From: an uncultured Lachnobacterium sp.
GTDB taxonomy: Bacteria > Bacillota > Clostridia > Lachnospirales > Lachnospiraceae
Direction: 5' to 3'
DNA: 8,581 nt
NCBI GenBank assembly: GCA_900549895.1
Contig: URQG01000071.1
Coordinates: 1-8,581, forward strand
A program made the translations under genes and the position numbers. Under the pieces are notes generated by a model. It saw only the letters and a list, made by a program, of their open reading frames with translations. It was not told the origin of the DNA and made no database searches. Below, piece after piece: positions 1-7,179 of the stretch (its first letter is position 1; every line of letters begins with the position of its first letter).

Positions 1-2
1 TA

Positions 3-554
3 TTACAAATTTGCAAATTTTTCAATTGCAGTCTCATACAAATTATTTCCATCCTTATCAATAACTACAATCGCAGGGAAATTTTCCACATATAATTTAC
101 GGATAGCTTCTGCTCCTAAGTCATCATAACAGATTACTTCCGACTTCTTTATGCATTTCGAAAGAAGCGCCCCTGCTCCTCCCACTGCTGCAAAATAGAC
201 TGCTTTATTTCTTATGATAGCATCAATGACTTCTTTGGAGCGCTTGCCTTTTCCGATCATGGCTTTCTCTCCCAGGTCTAACAGACGTGGCGCATATTTA
301 TCCATACGGGTGGCCGTGGTTGGTCCAGCTGATCCGATTGGACATCCTTCACGCGCAGGTGATGGTCCCATATAGTAAATGGTCGCATCCTTAATATCAA
401 TTGGCAGTTCATCTCCACGATCTAATGCTTCAATCATACGCTTGTGAGCTGCATCACGCGCAACATAGATTTCTCCTGTTATATATACATAATCTCCGGA
501 ATGAAGATCTGCAGTAACCTCTTCTGTAATTGGTGTTGTGATATGTTTATCCAT
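3..554 (-). CDS. Class I fumarate hydratase, beta (C-terminal-type) subunit
   Basis: Small subunit of the two-gene iron-sulfur hydro-lyase that reversibly converts (S)-malate to fumarate and water in the cytoplasm. The 183-residue protein is complete (ATG start, TAA stop) and close to the usual length of about 185. Family hallmarks visible are the segment ending GPTTATRMD (77-85), GKGKRS (101-106), the glycine-rich AAVGGAGALLSK (122-133) and the C-terminal YVENFPAIVVIDKDGN (155-170). Two purine-rich stretches precede the start: AAGGG about 5 nt and AAGGA about 11 nt upstream. The alpha subunit gene lies 81 bp upstream on the same strand, so the pair is probably one operon. Related two-subunit enzymes act on L-tartrate or mesaconate, and sequence alone does not fully exclude these. 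Fumarase is favoured because no tartrate genes are nearby. No gene symbol is given because fumA/fumB and ttdA/ttdB naming is inconsistent for split enzymes. Confidence 0.92.
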   Translation of the reverse strand: MDKHITTPITEEVTADLHSGDYVYITGEIYVARDAAHKRMIEALDRGDELPIDIKDATIYYMGPSPAREGCPIGSAGPTTATRMDKYAPRLLDLGEKAMIGKGKRSKEVIDAIIRNKAVYFAAVGGAGALLSKCIKKSEVICYDDLGAEAIRKLYVENFPAIVVIDKDGNNLYETAIEKFANL

Positions 555-567
555 TTTTGCCCTTGTC

Positions 568-633
568 CTTATCTTTTAAACATAAATTTATAATTTGCAG
601 TAACTTATCCACATAAATCTTTTTATAATCTGC
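568..633 (-). repeat. Imperfect tandem direct repeat in fumarase spacer
   Basis: Read on the minus strand, copy 1 (633-604) and copy 2 (598-568) both begin with GCA, one variable base, then ATTATAAA, continue to TTTATGT, and end with GATAAG. They differ by short insertions: 4 nt before TTTATGT in copy 1 and a longer run before GATAAG in copy 2. The similarity is visible by direct alignment. The region is very AT-rich, so chance resemblance is possible. No function is assigned. Confidence 0.5.
605..613 (+). promoter_or_regulatory. Consensus DnaA box (single)
   Basis: The nonamer TTATCCACA on the plus strand is an exact match to the DnaA-binding consensus TTATNCACA. It lies in non-coding DNA within copy 1 of the spacer repeat. 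It stands alone: I found no second box nearby, so it does not resemble an origin cluster. An exact match in a window of this size is uncommon but not remarkable. Binding by DnaA is inferred from the motif only. Confidence 0.35.
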
Positions 634-635
634 TT

Positions 636-1481
636 TTAAACAACGCGAACCATATGTCGATTCACATGACAGCATATATTGATAGCTACCGGAAGTCCGG
701 CAATGTGAGTCGGGTAAGTGTTAATATTGACAGCAAGAGCTGTGGTTGTTCCTCCAAGTCCTCCCGGGCCAATACCAAGCTTATTGATTTTCTCAAGCAT
801 CTCCTTTTCCATATCTGCTACATATTCTATGCTTGAATGTTCTCCTACCGGCCGAGTTAATGCTTTCTTTGCAAGAAGTGCACATTTTTCGAACGTTCCT
901 CCGACTCCAACACCAATAACCATTGGCGGACAGGCATTTGGTCCTGCATCCTTAACAGCAGTCAGGATTGCATTCTTAACTCCTTCAATTCCATCTGCCG
1001 GCTTTAACATGAAAACGCGACTCATATTCTCGCTTCCAAATCCCTTCGGTGCAAAGGTAATGGTTACCTGATTACCCGGAACAATGGAATAATGAATGAC
1101 TGCCGGAGTGTTATCCTTTGTATTTTCACGAATGATCGGATCCTTTACAACTGATTTTCTTAAGTATCCGTCGGTATATCCCTGTCGAACTCCTTCATTG
1201 ATTGCATTCTCAATCCATTCTCCCTTAAAGTGAACGTCCTGTCCGATTTCCACAAAAAAGACTGCCATACCGGTATCCTGACAGATTGGAATCATTTCTT
1301 TTCCTGCAATCTTTAAGTTATCCTGCAGCTGATTCAAGATTTTCTTTCCCAACTCGGATTTTTCATTTTCCAGTGCTTTTTTCATTGCAACATCCATATC
1401 TTTGGACAAAAAATGGTTTGCCTCAATACACATTTCTTTGACAACAGCTGTAATTTCTTCGGTATTAATTGTTCGTATCAT
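636..1481 (-). CDS. Class I fumarate hydratase, alpha (catalytic Fe-S) subunit
   Basis: Large subunit of the oxygen-sensitive [4Fe-4S] hydro-lyase that interconverts malate and fumarate. It is 281 residues long, typical of split class I enzymes. The three expected cluster-ligand cysteines sit in conserved contexts: Cys67 in PICQDTG (65-71), Cys184 in PNACPPMVIGVGVGG (181-195), and Cys271 in the near-terminal NICCHVNRH (268-276). Cys270 is adjacent, and I choose Cys271 as ligand because the family pattern is C-H-x-x-R-H. The glycine-rich GIGPGGLGGTTTALAVNI (236-253) is also characteristic. The ATG at 1481 has GAGAGGA about 5 nt upstream. It is the first gene of a pair with the beta subunit. 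The partner gyrA upstream is unrelated in function and is separated by a stem-loop. An air-labile fumarase fits an anaerobe. A tartrate dehydratase or mesaconase cannot be fully excluded. Confidence 0.94.
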   Translation of the reverse strand: MIRTINTEEITAVVKEMCIEANHFLSKDMDVAMKKALENEKSELGKKILNQLQDNLKIAGKEMIPICQDTGMAVFFVEIGQDVHFKGEWIENAINEGVRQGYTDGYLRKSVVKDPIIRENTKDNTPAVIHYSIVPGNQVTITFAPKGFGSENMSRVFMLKPADGIEGVKNAILTAVKDAGPNACPPMVIGVGVGGTFEKCALLAKKALTRPVGEHSSIEYVADMEKEMLEKINKLGIGPGGLGGTTTALAVNINTYPTHIAGLPVAINICCHVNRHMVRVV

Positions 1482-1569
1482 GATTTCCTCTCATTATCTT
1501 TTTTATAGTTTTATATTGCAGAAGCAGGGCATAAACCCTGCTTCCTTATCTTTGTATTAAGCTTGTGAC
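1482..1569 (-). other. Spacer between gyrA and fumarase operon
   Basis: An 88-bp non-coding gap lies between the gyrA stop and the fumarase alpha start. It holds the stem-loop listed separately, followed on the minus strand by an A/T-rich stretch and the GAGAGGA ribosome binding site. The stretch after the hairpin contains TATAAA-like words but no convincing -35 at correct spacing, so I do not call a promoter. It is open whether the fumarase genes have their own promoter or are read from gyrA. Confidence 0.6.
1521..1544 (-). terminator. Perfect 9-bp stem-loop after gyrA, possible terminator without U-tract
   Basis: The arms GAAGCAGGG (1521-1529) and CCCTGCTTC (1536-1544) are perfectly complementary around a 6-nt loop. 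The hairpin begins 25 nt past the gyrA stop codon, a normal position for a terminator. However, on the minus strand the downstream sequence is A-rich (TGCAATATAAAAC) and lacks a run of U. On the opposite strand the downstream side is moderately T-rich. It may be a weak or factor-dependent terminator, a 3'-end stabilising structure or a processing site. Confidence 0.45.
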
Positions 1570-4089
1570 TTATTTCTCAGATGTTTCTTCCGATGTAATA
1601 TCATCTGAATGATCTTCTTCTGATGTTGTTTCTTCCGGAGGCATTAATGATTTATCTTCCACAACTCTTGCAATACTTGCTACTGTAATATCATCTTTCA
1701 GATTGATCAGCTTTACACCGGATGTTACTCTTCCGAGTAATGCTGTATCATTAACACGGATTCGGATAATGATTCCTTCCGTTGTAATAAGCATAATTTC
1801 ATCATCCTTACCTACAGCCTTCACACCGACAAGGTTTCCTGATTTTTCTGTGATCTTATAGCACTTAACGCCTTTTCCACCACGATTCTGTGGAGAAAAT
1901 TCGCTGATCAGTGTACATTTTCCAAGTCCTTTTTCAGATACGATCATAACAGACTCACCCTGAGATGCCATCTGCATCGCAATAACCTCATCACCATCTG
2001 CAAGATTCATTCCAATAACACCCATCGTTGTTCTTCCGGTCGTTCTTACATCGGTCTCCTTAAATCGGATACACTGACCATACTTTGTGAACAGGAAGAT
2101 GTCTTCATTATTATCTGTAATCTTAACCTCAATCAATTTATCATCATCACGAAGATTGATTGCTGCGAGTCCTGTCTTACGGATATTCTCATACTCTAAG
2201 ACAGATGTCTTTTTCACAATTCCGTTCTTCGTAGCCATAAACAGATATTTATCTTTTTCGTAGTCACGGATTGGAATCATTGCAGTAATCTTCTCATCCG
2301 GCTGCAATGGAATCAGATTAATGATTGCAGTACCTCTTGAAGTACGGCTTGCCTCCGGAATCTCGTATGCCTTGATGCGGTATACTCTTCCCATGTTGGT
2401 AAAGAACATCAGGTAATGATGTGATGTTGTCATAAGCATCTCAACAATATAATCATCCTGAATGGTCTCCATTCCCTTAATTCCTTTACCTCCGCGATTC
2501 TGACTCTTGAAATTGTCAGTTCCCATACGCTTGATGTATCCGACCTTTGTCATTGTGATGACATTGTTTGTCTCCGGAATCAGGTCTTCCATGGAAATAT
2601 CAAATTCATCATATCCGATCTGTGTTCTTCTGTCATCGCCATACTTATCAGCGATTGCAAGAATTTCCGTACGAATAACGGTAAGAAGTTTTTTCTCATC
2701 GGCAAGGATGGCCTTTAACTCAGAAATTAAAGCCATCAAATCCTTGTACTCATTCTCCAGCTTCTCTCTTTCGAGACCTGTCAGAGCCTTCAGTCGCATA
2801 TCCACGATTGCCTGTGACTGCGCATCGGATAATCCAAATCTCTCCATTAACGCATTCTTGGCATCCTGTGTGGTTCTGCTGCTGCGGATAATTGAAATCA
2901 CTTCATCGATATTGTCCAAAGCAATAATTAATCCCTGTAAGATATGGGCTCTCTCTTCCGCCTTGTTCAAATCATATTTTGTACGTCTTGTAATAACTTC
3001 CTTTTGATGAAGTAAATAATAATTCAGTAATTCATACAAATTAAGAATCTTCGGCTGGTTATCCACCAATGCAAGGTTGATAACACCAAATGTATCCTGT
3101 AACTGTGTATGCTTATATAAAAGATTGAGCACAACGCTTGGATTGACATCACGGCGAAGCTCGATAACAATACGCATTCCTTCTCGATCGGACTCATCAC
3201 GAAGATCTGTGATTCCATCGATTCTCTTTTCTTTGTGAAGTTCTGCAATCTTCTCTATTAATCTTGCCTTATTAACTAAATATGGAAGCTCCGTTACAAC
3301 GATACGGTTCTTACCATTATCCATCGGCTCGATGTCGGTTACGGCACGCACACGGATCTTGCCGCGTCCGGTACGGTATGCTTCGTTGATTCCGGCTGTA
3401 CCAAGGATCACACCTCCGGTAGGAAAATCCGGTCCTTTAATGATATCGATTAGCTCATCGATATCTGTTTCTTTCTCTTCAATGTCATTATCGATCAGTT
3501 TTACAACTGCATGGATTACATCTCTCAAATTATGTGGCGGAATATTGGTCGCCATACCAACCGCAATACCGGTTGTTCCGTTAACCAGAAGATTCGGGTA
3601 ACGGGAAGGAAGTACGGTAGGCTCCTTCTCAGTCTCATCAAAGTTCGGTATAAAATCAACCGTATCTTTGTTGATATCCTGGATCATCTGCATAGAGATC
3701 TTCGATAAACGTGCCTCTGTATATCGCATTGCGGCTGCGCCATCTCCATCCACAGAACCGAAATTACCATGTCCATCCACAAGTGGATATCTTGTCGACC
3801 AAGGTTGTGCCATGTTGACAAGTGCTCCATAAATAGAGCTATCTCCATGTGGGTGGTACTTACCCATTGTATCACCGACAATACGCGCACACTTACGATG
3901 AGGCTTATCCGGTGTATTATTTAATTCAATCATGGAATAGAGAACACGTCTCTGTACCGGTTTCAAACCATCCCTGACATCCGGCAGTGCTCGACTCGCA
4001 ATAACACTCATCGCATAGTCAATATAGGAGGTTTCCATGGTTTTCTTCAAATCAACCTGTTGAATTTGATCAAATATCTTGTCATCCAC
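1570..4089 (-). CDS. gyrA: DNA gyrase subunit A
   Basis: Breakage-reunion subunit of the A2B2 gyrase, which introduces negative supercoils using ATP hydrolysed by GyrB. It has 839 residues, usual for the family. The winged-helix domain carries the catalytic tyrosine Tyr123 in AAMRYTEARL (118-127), the KYHPHGDSS motif (77-85) and the intercalating isoleucine of TTGIAVGMATNIPP (172-185). The coiled-coil/tower region follows, to about 500. The C-terminal beta-pinwheel has the GyrA box QNRGGKG at 530-536, which marks gyrase rather than ParC, and a second identical heptad at 734-740. The protein ends in an acidic tail (about 818-839). The quinolone-determining region has Ser84 but Gly88 where E. 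coli has Asp87. The start is GTG at 4089, nine nt after AAGGAGG; an ATG four bases later is out of frame. It lies 14 bp downstream of gyrB. Confidence 0.98.
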   Translation of the reverse strand: MDDKIFDQIQQVDLKKTMETSYIDYAMSVIASRALPDVRDGLKPVQRRVLYSMIELNNTPDKPHRKCARIVGDTMGKYHPHGDSSIYGALVNMAQPWSTRYPLVDGHGNFGSVDGDGAAAMRYTEARLSKISMQMIQDINKDTVDFIPNFDETEKEPTVLPSRYPNLLVNGTTGIAVGMATNIPPHNLRDVIHAVVKLIDNDIEEKETDIDELIDIIKGPDFPTGGVILGTAGINEAYRTGRGKIRVRAVTDIEPMDNGKNRIVVTELPYLVNKARLIEKIAELHKEKRIDGITDLRDESDREGMRIVIELRRDVNPSVVLNLLYKHTQLQDTFGVINLALVDNQPKILNLYELLNYYLLHQKEVITRRTKYDLNKAEERAHILQGLIIALDNIDEVISIIRSSRTTQDAKNALMERFGLSDAQSQAIVDMRLKALTGLEREKLENEYKDLMALISELKAILADEKKLLTVIRTEILAIADKYGDDRRTQIGYDEFDISMEDLIPETNNVITMTKVGYIKRMGTDNFKSQNRGGKGIKGMETIQDDYIVEMLMTTSHHYLMFFTNMGRVYRIKAYEIPEASRTSRGTAIINLIPLQPDEKITAMIPIRDYEKDKYLFMATKNGIVKKTSVLEYENIRKTGLAAINLRDDDKLIEVKITDNNEDIFLFTKYGQCIRFKETDVRTTGRTTMGVIGMNLADGDEVIAMQMASQGESVMIVSEKGLGKCTLISEFSPQNRGGKGVKCYKITEKSGNLVGVKAVGKDDEIMLITTEGIIIRIRVNDTALLGRVTSGVKLINLKDDITVASIARVVEDKSLMPPEETTSEEDHSDDITSEETSEK

Positions 4090-4098
4090 TTAAACTTT

Positions 4099-4105
4099 CC
4101 TCCTT
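4099..4105 (-). promoter_or_regulatory. gyrA ribosome binding site overlapping gyrB stop codon
   Basis: The full Shine-Dalgarno sequence AAGGAGG shares bases with the TAA stop of gyrB (4106-4104), giving TAAGGAGG on the minus strand. The spacing to the GTG start of gyrA is 9 nt, which fixes that start. A ribosome finishing gyrB sits on this site, so the two subunits, needed in equal amounts, are probably translationally coupled. The coupling is inferred from the geometry. Confidence 0.85.
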
Positions 4106-6038
4106 AAATGTCAAGGTTCTGTACATACTTGGCATTTTCTTCAATAAACTCTCTTCTTGGTTCTACCTTATCACCCATAAGAGTGGTAAATGTCACATCA
4201 ATTTCCGATGAACTCTCATCATCAATGATAACCTGCTTTAAGATTCGCTTTTCCGGATCCATGGTTGTCTCCCAAAGCTGTTCGGCATCCATCTCACCAA
4301 GACCTTTGTATCGCTGAATCTTATTATTCTGGTCACGTCCGATTTCAACGAGAATATTATTTAACTCATCATCGCTGTACGCATACCATACATTCTTATT
4401 TTTCTCAACTTTGTAAAGTGGCGGTGTTGCCAGATATACATGTCCCTGCTTAATCAGTTCCGGCATAAAACGATACAGGAATGTCAGCATCAAAGTTGCA
4501 ATATGGGCGCCGTCGACATCGGCATCTGTCATAATGATGATTTTGTTATAACGAAGCTTTGTAATATCAAAATCTTCATGAATACCGGTACCAAAAGCGG
4601 TAATCATCGCTTTAATCTCCGCATTGTCATAGATGCGGTCAAGGCGTGCTTTCTCTACATTCAAAATCTTACCACGAAGTGGAAGAATTGCCTGTGTTGC
4701 ACGGCTTCTTGCAGTCTTAGCAGAACCGCCGGCGGAATCTCCCTCTACGATAAAGATTTCACAATTCTCTGGATTCTTATCTGAACAATCTGCAAGTTTA
4801 CCAGGTAAAGCTGTACCCTCTAATGCAGTCTTACGTCTTGTCAGATCACGCGCCTTACGGGCTGCCTCTCTTGCCCTCTGCGCAAGCAGAGATTTCTCAC
4901 AGATATTCTTTGCCACATCCGGATTCTGCTCGAGGAAATACGTCAGCTGCTCTGTTACAACAGAATCAACAGCACCTCGCGCCTCACTGTTGCCAAGCTT
5001 CTGCTTTGTCTGTCCCTCAAACTGTGGTTCCTCAATCTTAATGCTGATGATTGCAGTCAGACCTTCTCGAATATCATCTCCGGTTAAAGCAGCATCATTA
5101 TCTTTTAAAATCTTTGCTTCTCTTGCATAAGAATTAAATGTCTTCGTCATCGCATTACGAAAACCTGCAAGATGTGTTCCACCTTCCGGTGTAATAATAT
5201 TATTAACAAAACTGAAAGTTGAATCATTAAATGAATCATTGTGTTGTAAAGCAACCTCTACATACACACCGTCTTTATTGCCTTCACAATAAATAACCTC
5301 AGGATATAATGGTTCCTTTCCGCGATTTAGATACTGAACAAATTCCTTAATTCCGCCGGCATAATGAAATTCATGATTATGTTCGCTTCCTTCTCTTGTA
5401 TCCTTAAGTACAATGCGAAGTCCCTTTGTCAGGAACGCTGTCTCACGTAATCTCTGCTTTAATGTATCATAATCGTATACGGTTTCTTCAAAAATCTCCG
5501 GATCCGGCAGAAAATGTACTTTTGTTCCATGCTTATCAGCATCACATTCACCGATTACTTCAACTTTTCCTTCTGCCTTACCACGCTTGTAATCCTGTCC
5601 ATAAACCTTACCTTCATGATATACTTCTACATGTAACCATGTGGACAAGGCATTTACAACCGAAGCACCTACACCATGAAGTCCTCCGGACACCTTGTAT
5701 CCTCCGCCACCAAACTTACCACCTGCATGCAGCACAGTAAATACTACTTCAAGTGCAGACTTTCCGGCTTTGTGATTCATTCCAACCGGAATACCACGTC
5801 CGTCATCTTCAACGGTAATAGAATTGTCCTGTTCAATTGTTACTTCGATATTCTTACAATAACCGGCAAGTGCCTCATCCACGGCATTATCCACAATCTC
5901 ATAAACCAGATGATGAAGTCCTCTTGCGGATGTACTTCCGATGTACATACCCGGTCTCTTTCTTACCGCTTCAAGTCCCTCCAAAATCTGGATTTGATCC
6001 GCTCCATATTCCTGATTGTTCTGCAATTCTTCACTCAT
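4104..6038 (-). CDS. gyrB: DNA gyrase subunit B
   Basis: ATPase subunit of gyrase. The 644-residue protein matches the short GyrB form of Gram-positives, without the insert seen in E. coli. The GHKL ATP site shows Glu47 and Asn51 in EIVDNAVDEA (47-56), Asp78 in EDDGRGIP (77-84), and the lid glycines GGLHGVG (118-124). The transducer domain supplies QTK (343-345). The TOPRIM domain has EGDSAGG (432-438) and the metal-binding DADVDG (505-510), with PLRGKILNVEKA (453-464) between. The GyrA-contacting tail includes RYKGLGEMD (576-584). Gyrase rather than ParE is supported by the neighbour gyrA and the flanking recF. I start at the ATG at 6038 because GAGGAGG lies 6 nt upstream. An in-frame ATG at 6068 would add ten residues not seen in the family and has no good ribosome site. 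Confidence 0.98.
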   Translation of the reverse strand: MSEELQNNQEYGADQIQILEGLEAVRKRPGMYIGSTSARGLHHLVYEIVDNAVDEALAGYCKNIEVTIEQDNSITVEDDGRGIPVGMNHKAGKSALEVVFTVLHAGGKFGGGGYKVSGGLHGVGASVVNALSTWLHVEVYHEGKVYGQDYKRGKAEGKVEVIGECDADKHGTKVHFLPDPEIFEETVYDYDTLKQRLRETAFLTKGLRIVLKDTREGSEHNHEFHYAGGIKEFVQYLNRGKEPLYPEVIYCEGNKDGVYVEVALQHNDSFNDSTFSFVNNIITPEGGTHLAGFRNAMTKTFNSYAREAKILKDNDAALTGDDIREGLTAIISIKIEEPQFEGQTKQKLGNSEARGAVDSVVTEQLTYFLEQNPDVAKNICEKSLLAQRAREAARKARDLTRRKTALEGTALPGKLADCSDKNPENCEIFIVEGDSAGGSAKTARSRATQAILPLRGKILNVEKARLDRIYDNAEIKAMITAFGTGIHEDFDITKLRYNKIIIMTDADVDGAHIATLMLTFLYRFMPELIKQGHVYLATPPLYKVEKNKNVWYAYSDDELNNILVEIGRDQNNKIQRYKGLGEMDAEQLWETTMDPEKRILKQVIIDDESSSEIDVTFTTLMGDKVEPRREFIEENAKYVQNLDI

Positions 6039-6044
6039 GAATTT

Positions 6045-6051
6045 CCTCCTC
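6045..6051 (-). promoter_or_regulatory. gyrB ribosome binding site
   Basis: GAGGAGG on the minus strand lies 6 nt before the ATG at 6038 and decides between it and the in-frame ATG at 6068. Just upstream, CATCC and GGGTG can form a small 5-bp hairpin with a 3-nt loop and one G-U pair, probably too weak to matter. Confidence 0.8.
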
Positions 6052-6078
6052 ACCCAATGGATGAACACTTAAACTAAT

Positions 6079-7179
6079 TTATATATCTTCAATCGTTTTC
6101 TTCTCAAACACTTCTCCGTTTATTACTTGGAAAATCCTATCGATTTGAAAACGATTTTTTACAAATTCTTCCAGACCGGTACATGTAATAATTGTCTGAA
6201 TATCTGTAATACTATTTAACAAATAATTCTGTCGGTTGCTATCCAATTCTGATAAAACATCATCAAGTAACAACACCGGCGTATTATGAATGGATTTTCT
6301 GACAAGATCGATCTCCGATAATTTCAGTGACAATGCCGAAGTTCTCTGCTGCCCCTGGGAACCGTACTTTCGAATATCCACTCCATCTATGGAAAAAAGC
6401 ATATCATCCCGATGTGGTCCAACCGTTGTCTGACAAAGTTTAAGATCCTTATTCTTTGCACGGCTCAACTCATCTTCAAAAAAGATATCATCAATATTTG
6501 GCTCGTATTTTAATATCAAATTCTCCTTGCCACCCGAAATATTCGAATGAATCTGTTGGATGATCTGATTTAATTCATCAACAAACGTCTTACGCTTAGC
6601 AATGATTCTTCTTCCATACTCTACAAGCTGTGTATCCCATACCGAAAGTGTATCCAATAAATCCTGTCTGTAAGCAATATCTTTCAAAAGACGATTTCTC
6701 TGATTCAGTACCTTGTTGTAATTGGCAAGATCTGACAGATAAAGTTTATCCAACTGACACAATTCCAAATCAATAAATCGTCTTCTCTCTGCCGGACCAT
6801 TCTTGATGATGTTAAGATCCTCCGGTGAAAAAAACACAATATTCAAAATACCAAATAATTCGCTGGCCTTCTTGATTGGAATCTTATTGATTGCCACACC
6901 TTTGGAACCATTGCGCCTGAGATGCATGTCGATTTGAAACTGCTTCTCATTTTTTTCAACAACTGTGCGGATATGCGCTTCATTTTGTTCAAATCGGATC
7001 ATCTCTTTATCACGGCTTCCCTTGTGAGACTTTGTTGTCCCACTCATATAAGCTGCTTCGAGAATATTCGTTTTTCCCTGCGCATTATCTCCGTATAAAA
7101 TATTGGTACCTTCGTCAAATTCAATATCCAGATTCTCGTAATTGCGAAAATTGCGTAATTCTATCGATCGAATGATCAT
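6079..7179 (-). CDS. recF: DNA replication and repair protein RecF
   Basis: SMC/ABC-type ATPase that binds at single-strand gaps with RecO and RecR and promotes RecA loading during gap repair and fork recovery. It has 366 residues, normal length. The N-terminal IRSIELRNFRNYENL (3-17) is the family opening. Walker A is GDNAQGKTN (30-38, Lys36), the Q-loop region is near FFSPEDL (116-122), the ABC signature is GSQGQQRT (273-280), Walker B is VLLLDD (302-307) and the D-loop is SELD (310-313). The region between has the shorter helical lobe typical of RecF rather than the long coiled coil of SMC proteins. Its ATG overlaps the TGA of the S4 gene in an ATGA junction and no strong ribosome site is visible, so translation probably depends on termination-reinitiation. 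The stop is 40 bp before gyrB, leaving no room for the small DUF370 (remB/yaaB) gene found here in Bacillus. Confidence 0.97.
   Translation of the reverse strand: MIIRSIELRNFRNYENLDIEFDEGTNILYGDNAQGKTNILEAAYMSGTTKSHKGSRDKEMIRFEQNEAHIRTVVEKNEKQFQIDMHLRRNGSKGVAINKIPIKKASELFGILNIVFFSPEDLNIIKNGPAERRRFIDLELCQLDKLYLSDLANYNKVLNQRNRLLKDIAYRQDLLDTLSVWDTQLVEYGRRIIAKRKTFVDELNQIIQQIHSNISGGKENLILKYEPNIDDIFFEDELSRAKNKDLKLCQTTVGPHRDDMLFSIDGVDIRKYGSQGQQRTSALSLKLSEIDLVRKSIHNTPVLLLDDVLSELDSNRQNYLLNSITDIQTIITCTGLEEFVKNRFQIDRIFQVINGEVFEKKTIEDI

Larger units (their letters stand above)
555..635 (-). other. AT-rich spacer between fumarase subunit genes
   Basis: This 81-bp non-coding spacer separates the alpha and beta fumarase genes, an unusually wide gap for subunits of one enzyme. 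It contains two imperfect copies of an AT-rich unit and one consensus DnaA box, both listed separately. I see no stem-loop with a U-tract and no clear -35/-10 pair, so it is probably transcribed through. A weak internal promoter cannot be ruled out by eye. Confidence 0.6.

Noticed and set aside
718..1071. A 117-codon plus-strand open frame opposite the fumarase alpha gene
   Set aside because: Antisense to conserved cysteine and glycine motifs of the fumarase, with Pro/Ser-rich composition typical of a shadow frame.
1482..1520. TATAAA-like -10 elements before the fumarase alpha gene
   Set aside because: No acceptable -35 lies 16-18 bp upstream of any of them, and A/T-rich sequence produces such words by chance.
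2507..3007. A 166-codon plus-strand open frame opposite gyrA
   Set aside because: It is antisense to strongly conserved GyrA sequence, has low-complexity Ser/Ile-rich composition and no ribosome binding site that I can see.
4050..4085. An ATG four bases inside gyrA that opens a 12-codon frame
   Set aside because: It is out of frame with GyrA, stops almost at once, and sits 13 nt from the ribosome site compared with 9 nt for the GTG. A regulatory role has no support.
4633..5130. A 165-codon plus-strand open frame opposite gyrB
   Set aside because: It mirrors the conserved TOPRIM and transducer coding of gyrB and resembles no protein I know. It is a shadow frame.
5887..5895. A second consensus DnaA box, TTATCCACA
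   Set aside because: It lies inside gyrB and encodes part of the invariant VDNAVDE ATP-site segment, so the match is explained by protein coding.
6039..6068. A longer gyrB starting at the in-frame ATG at 6068
   Set aside because: It would add ten residues unlike GyrB N-termini, and the strong GAGGAGG site points to the ATG at 6038.
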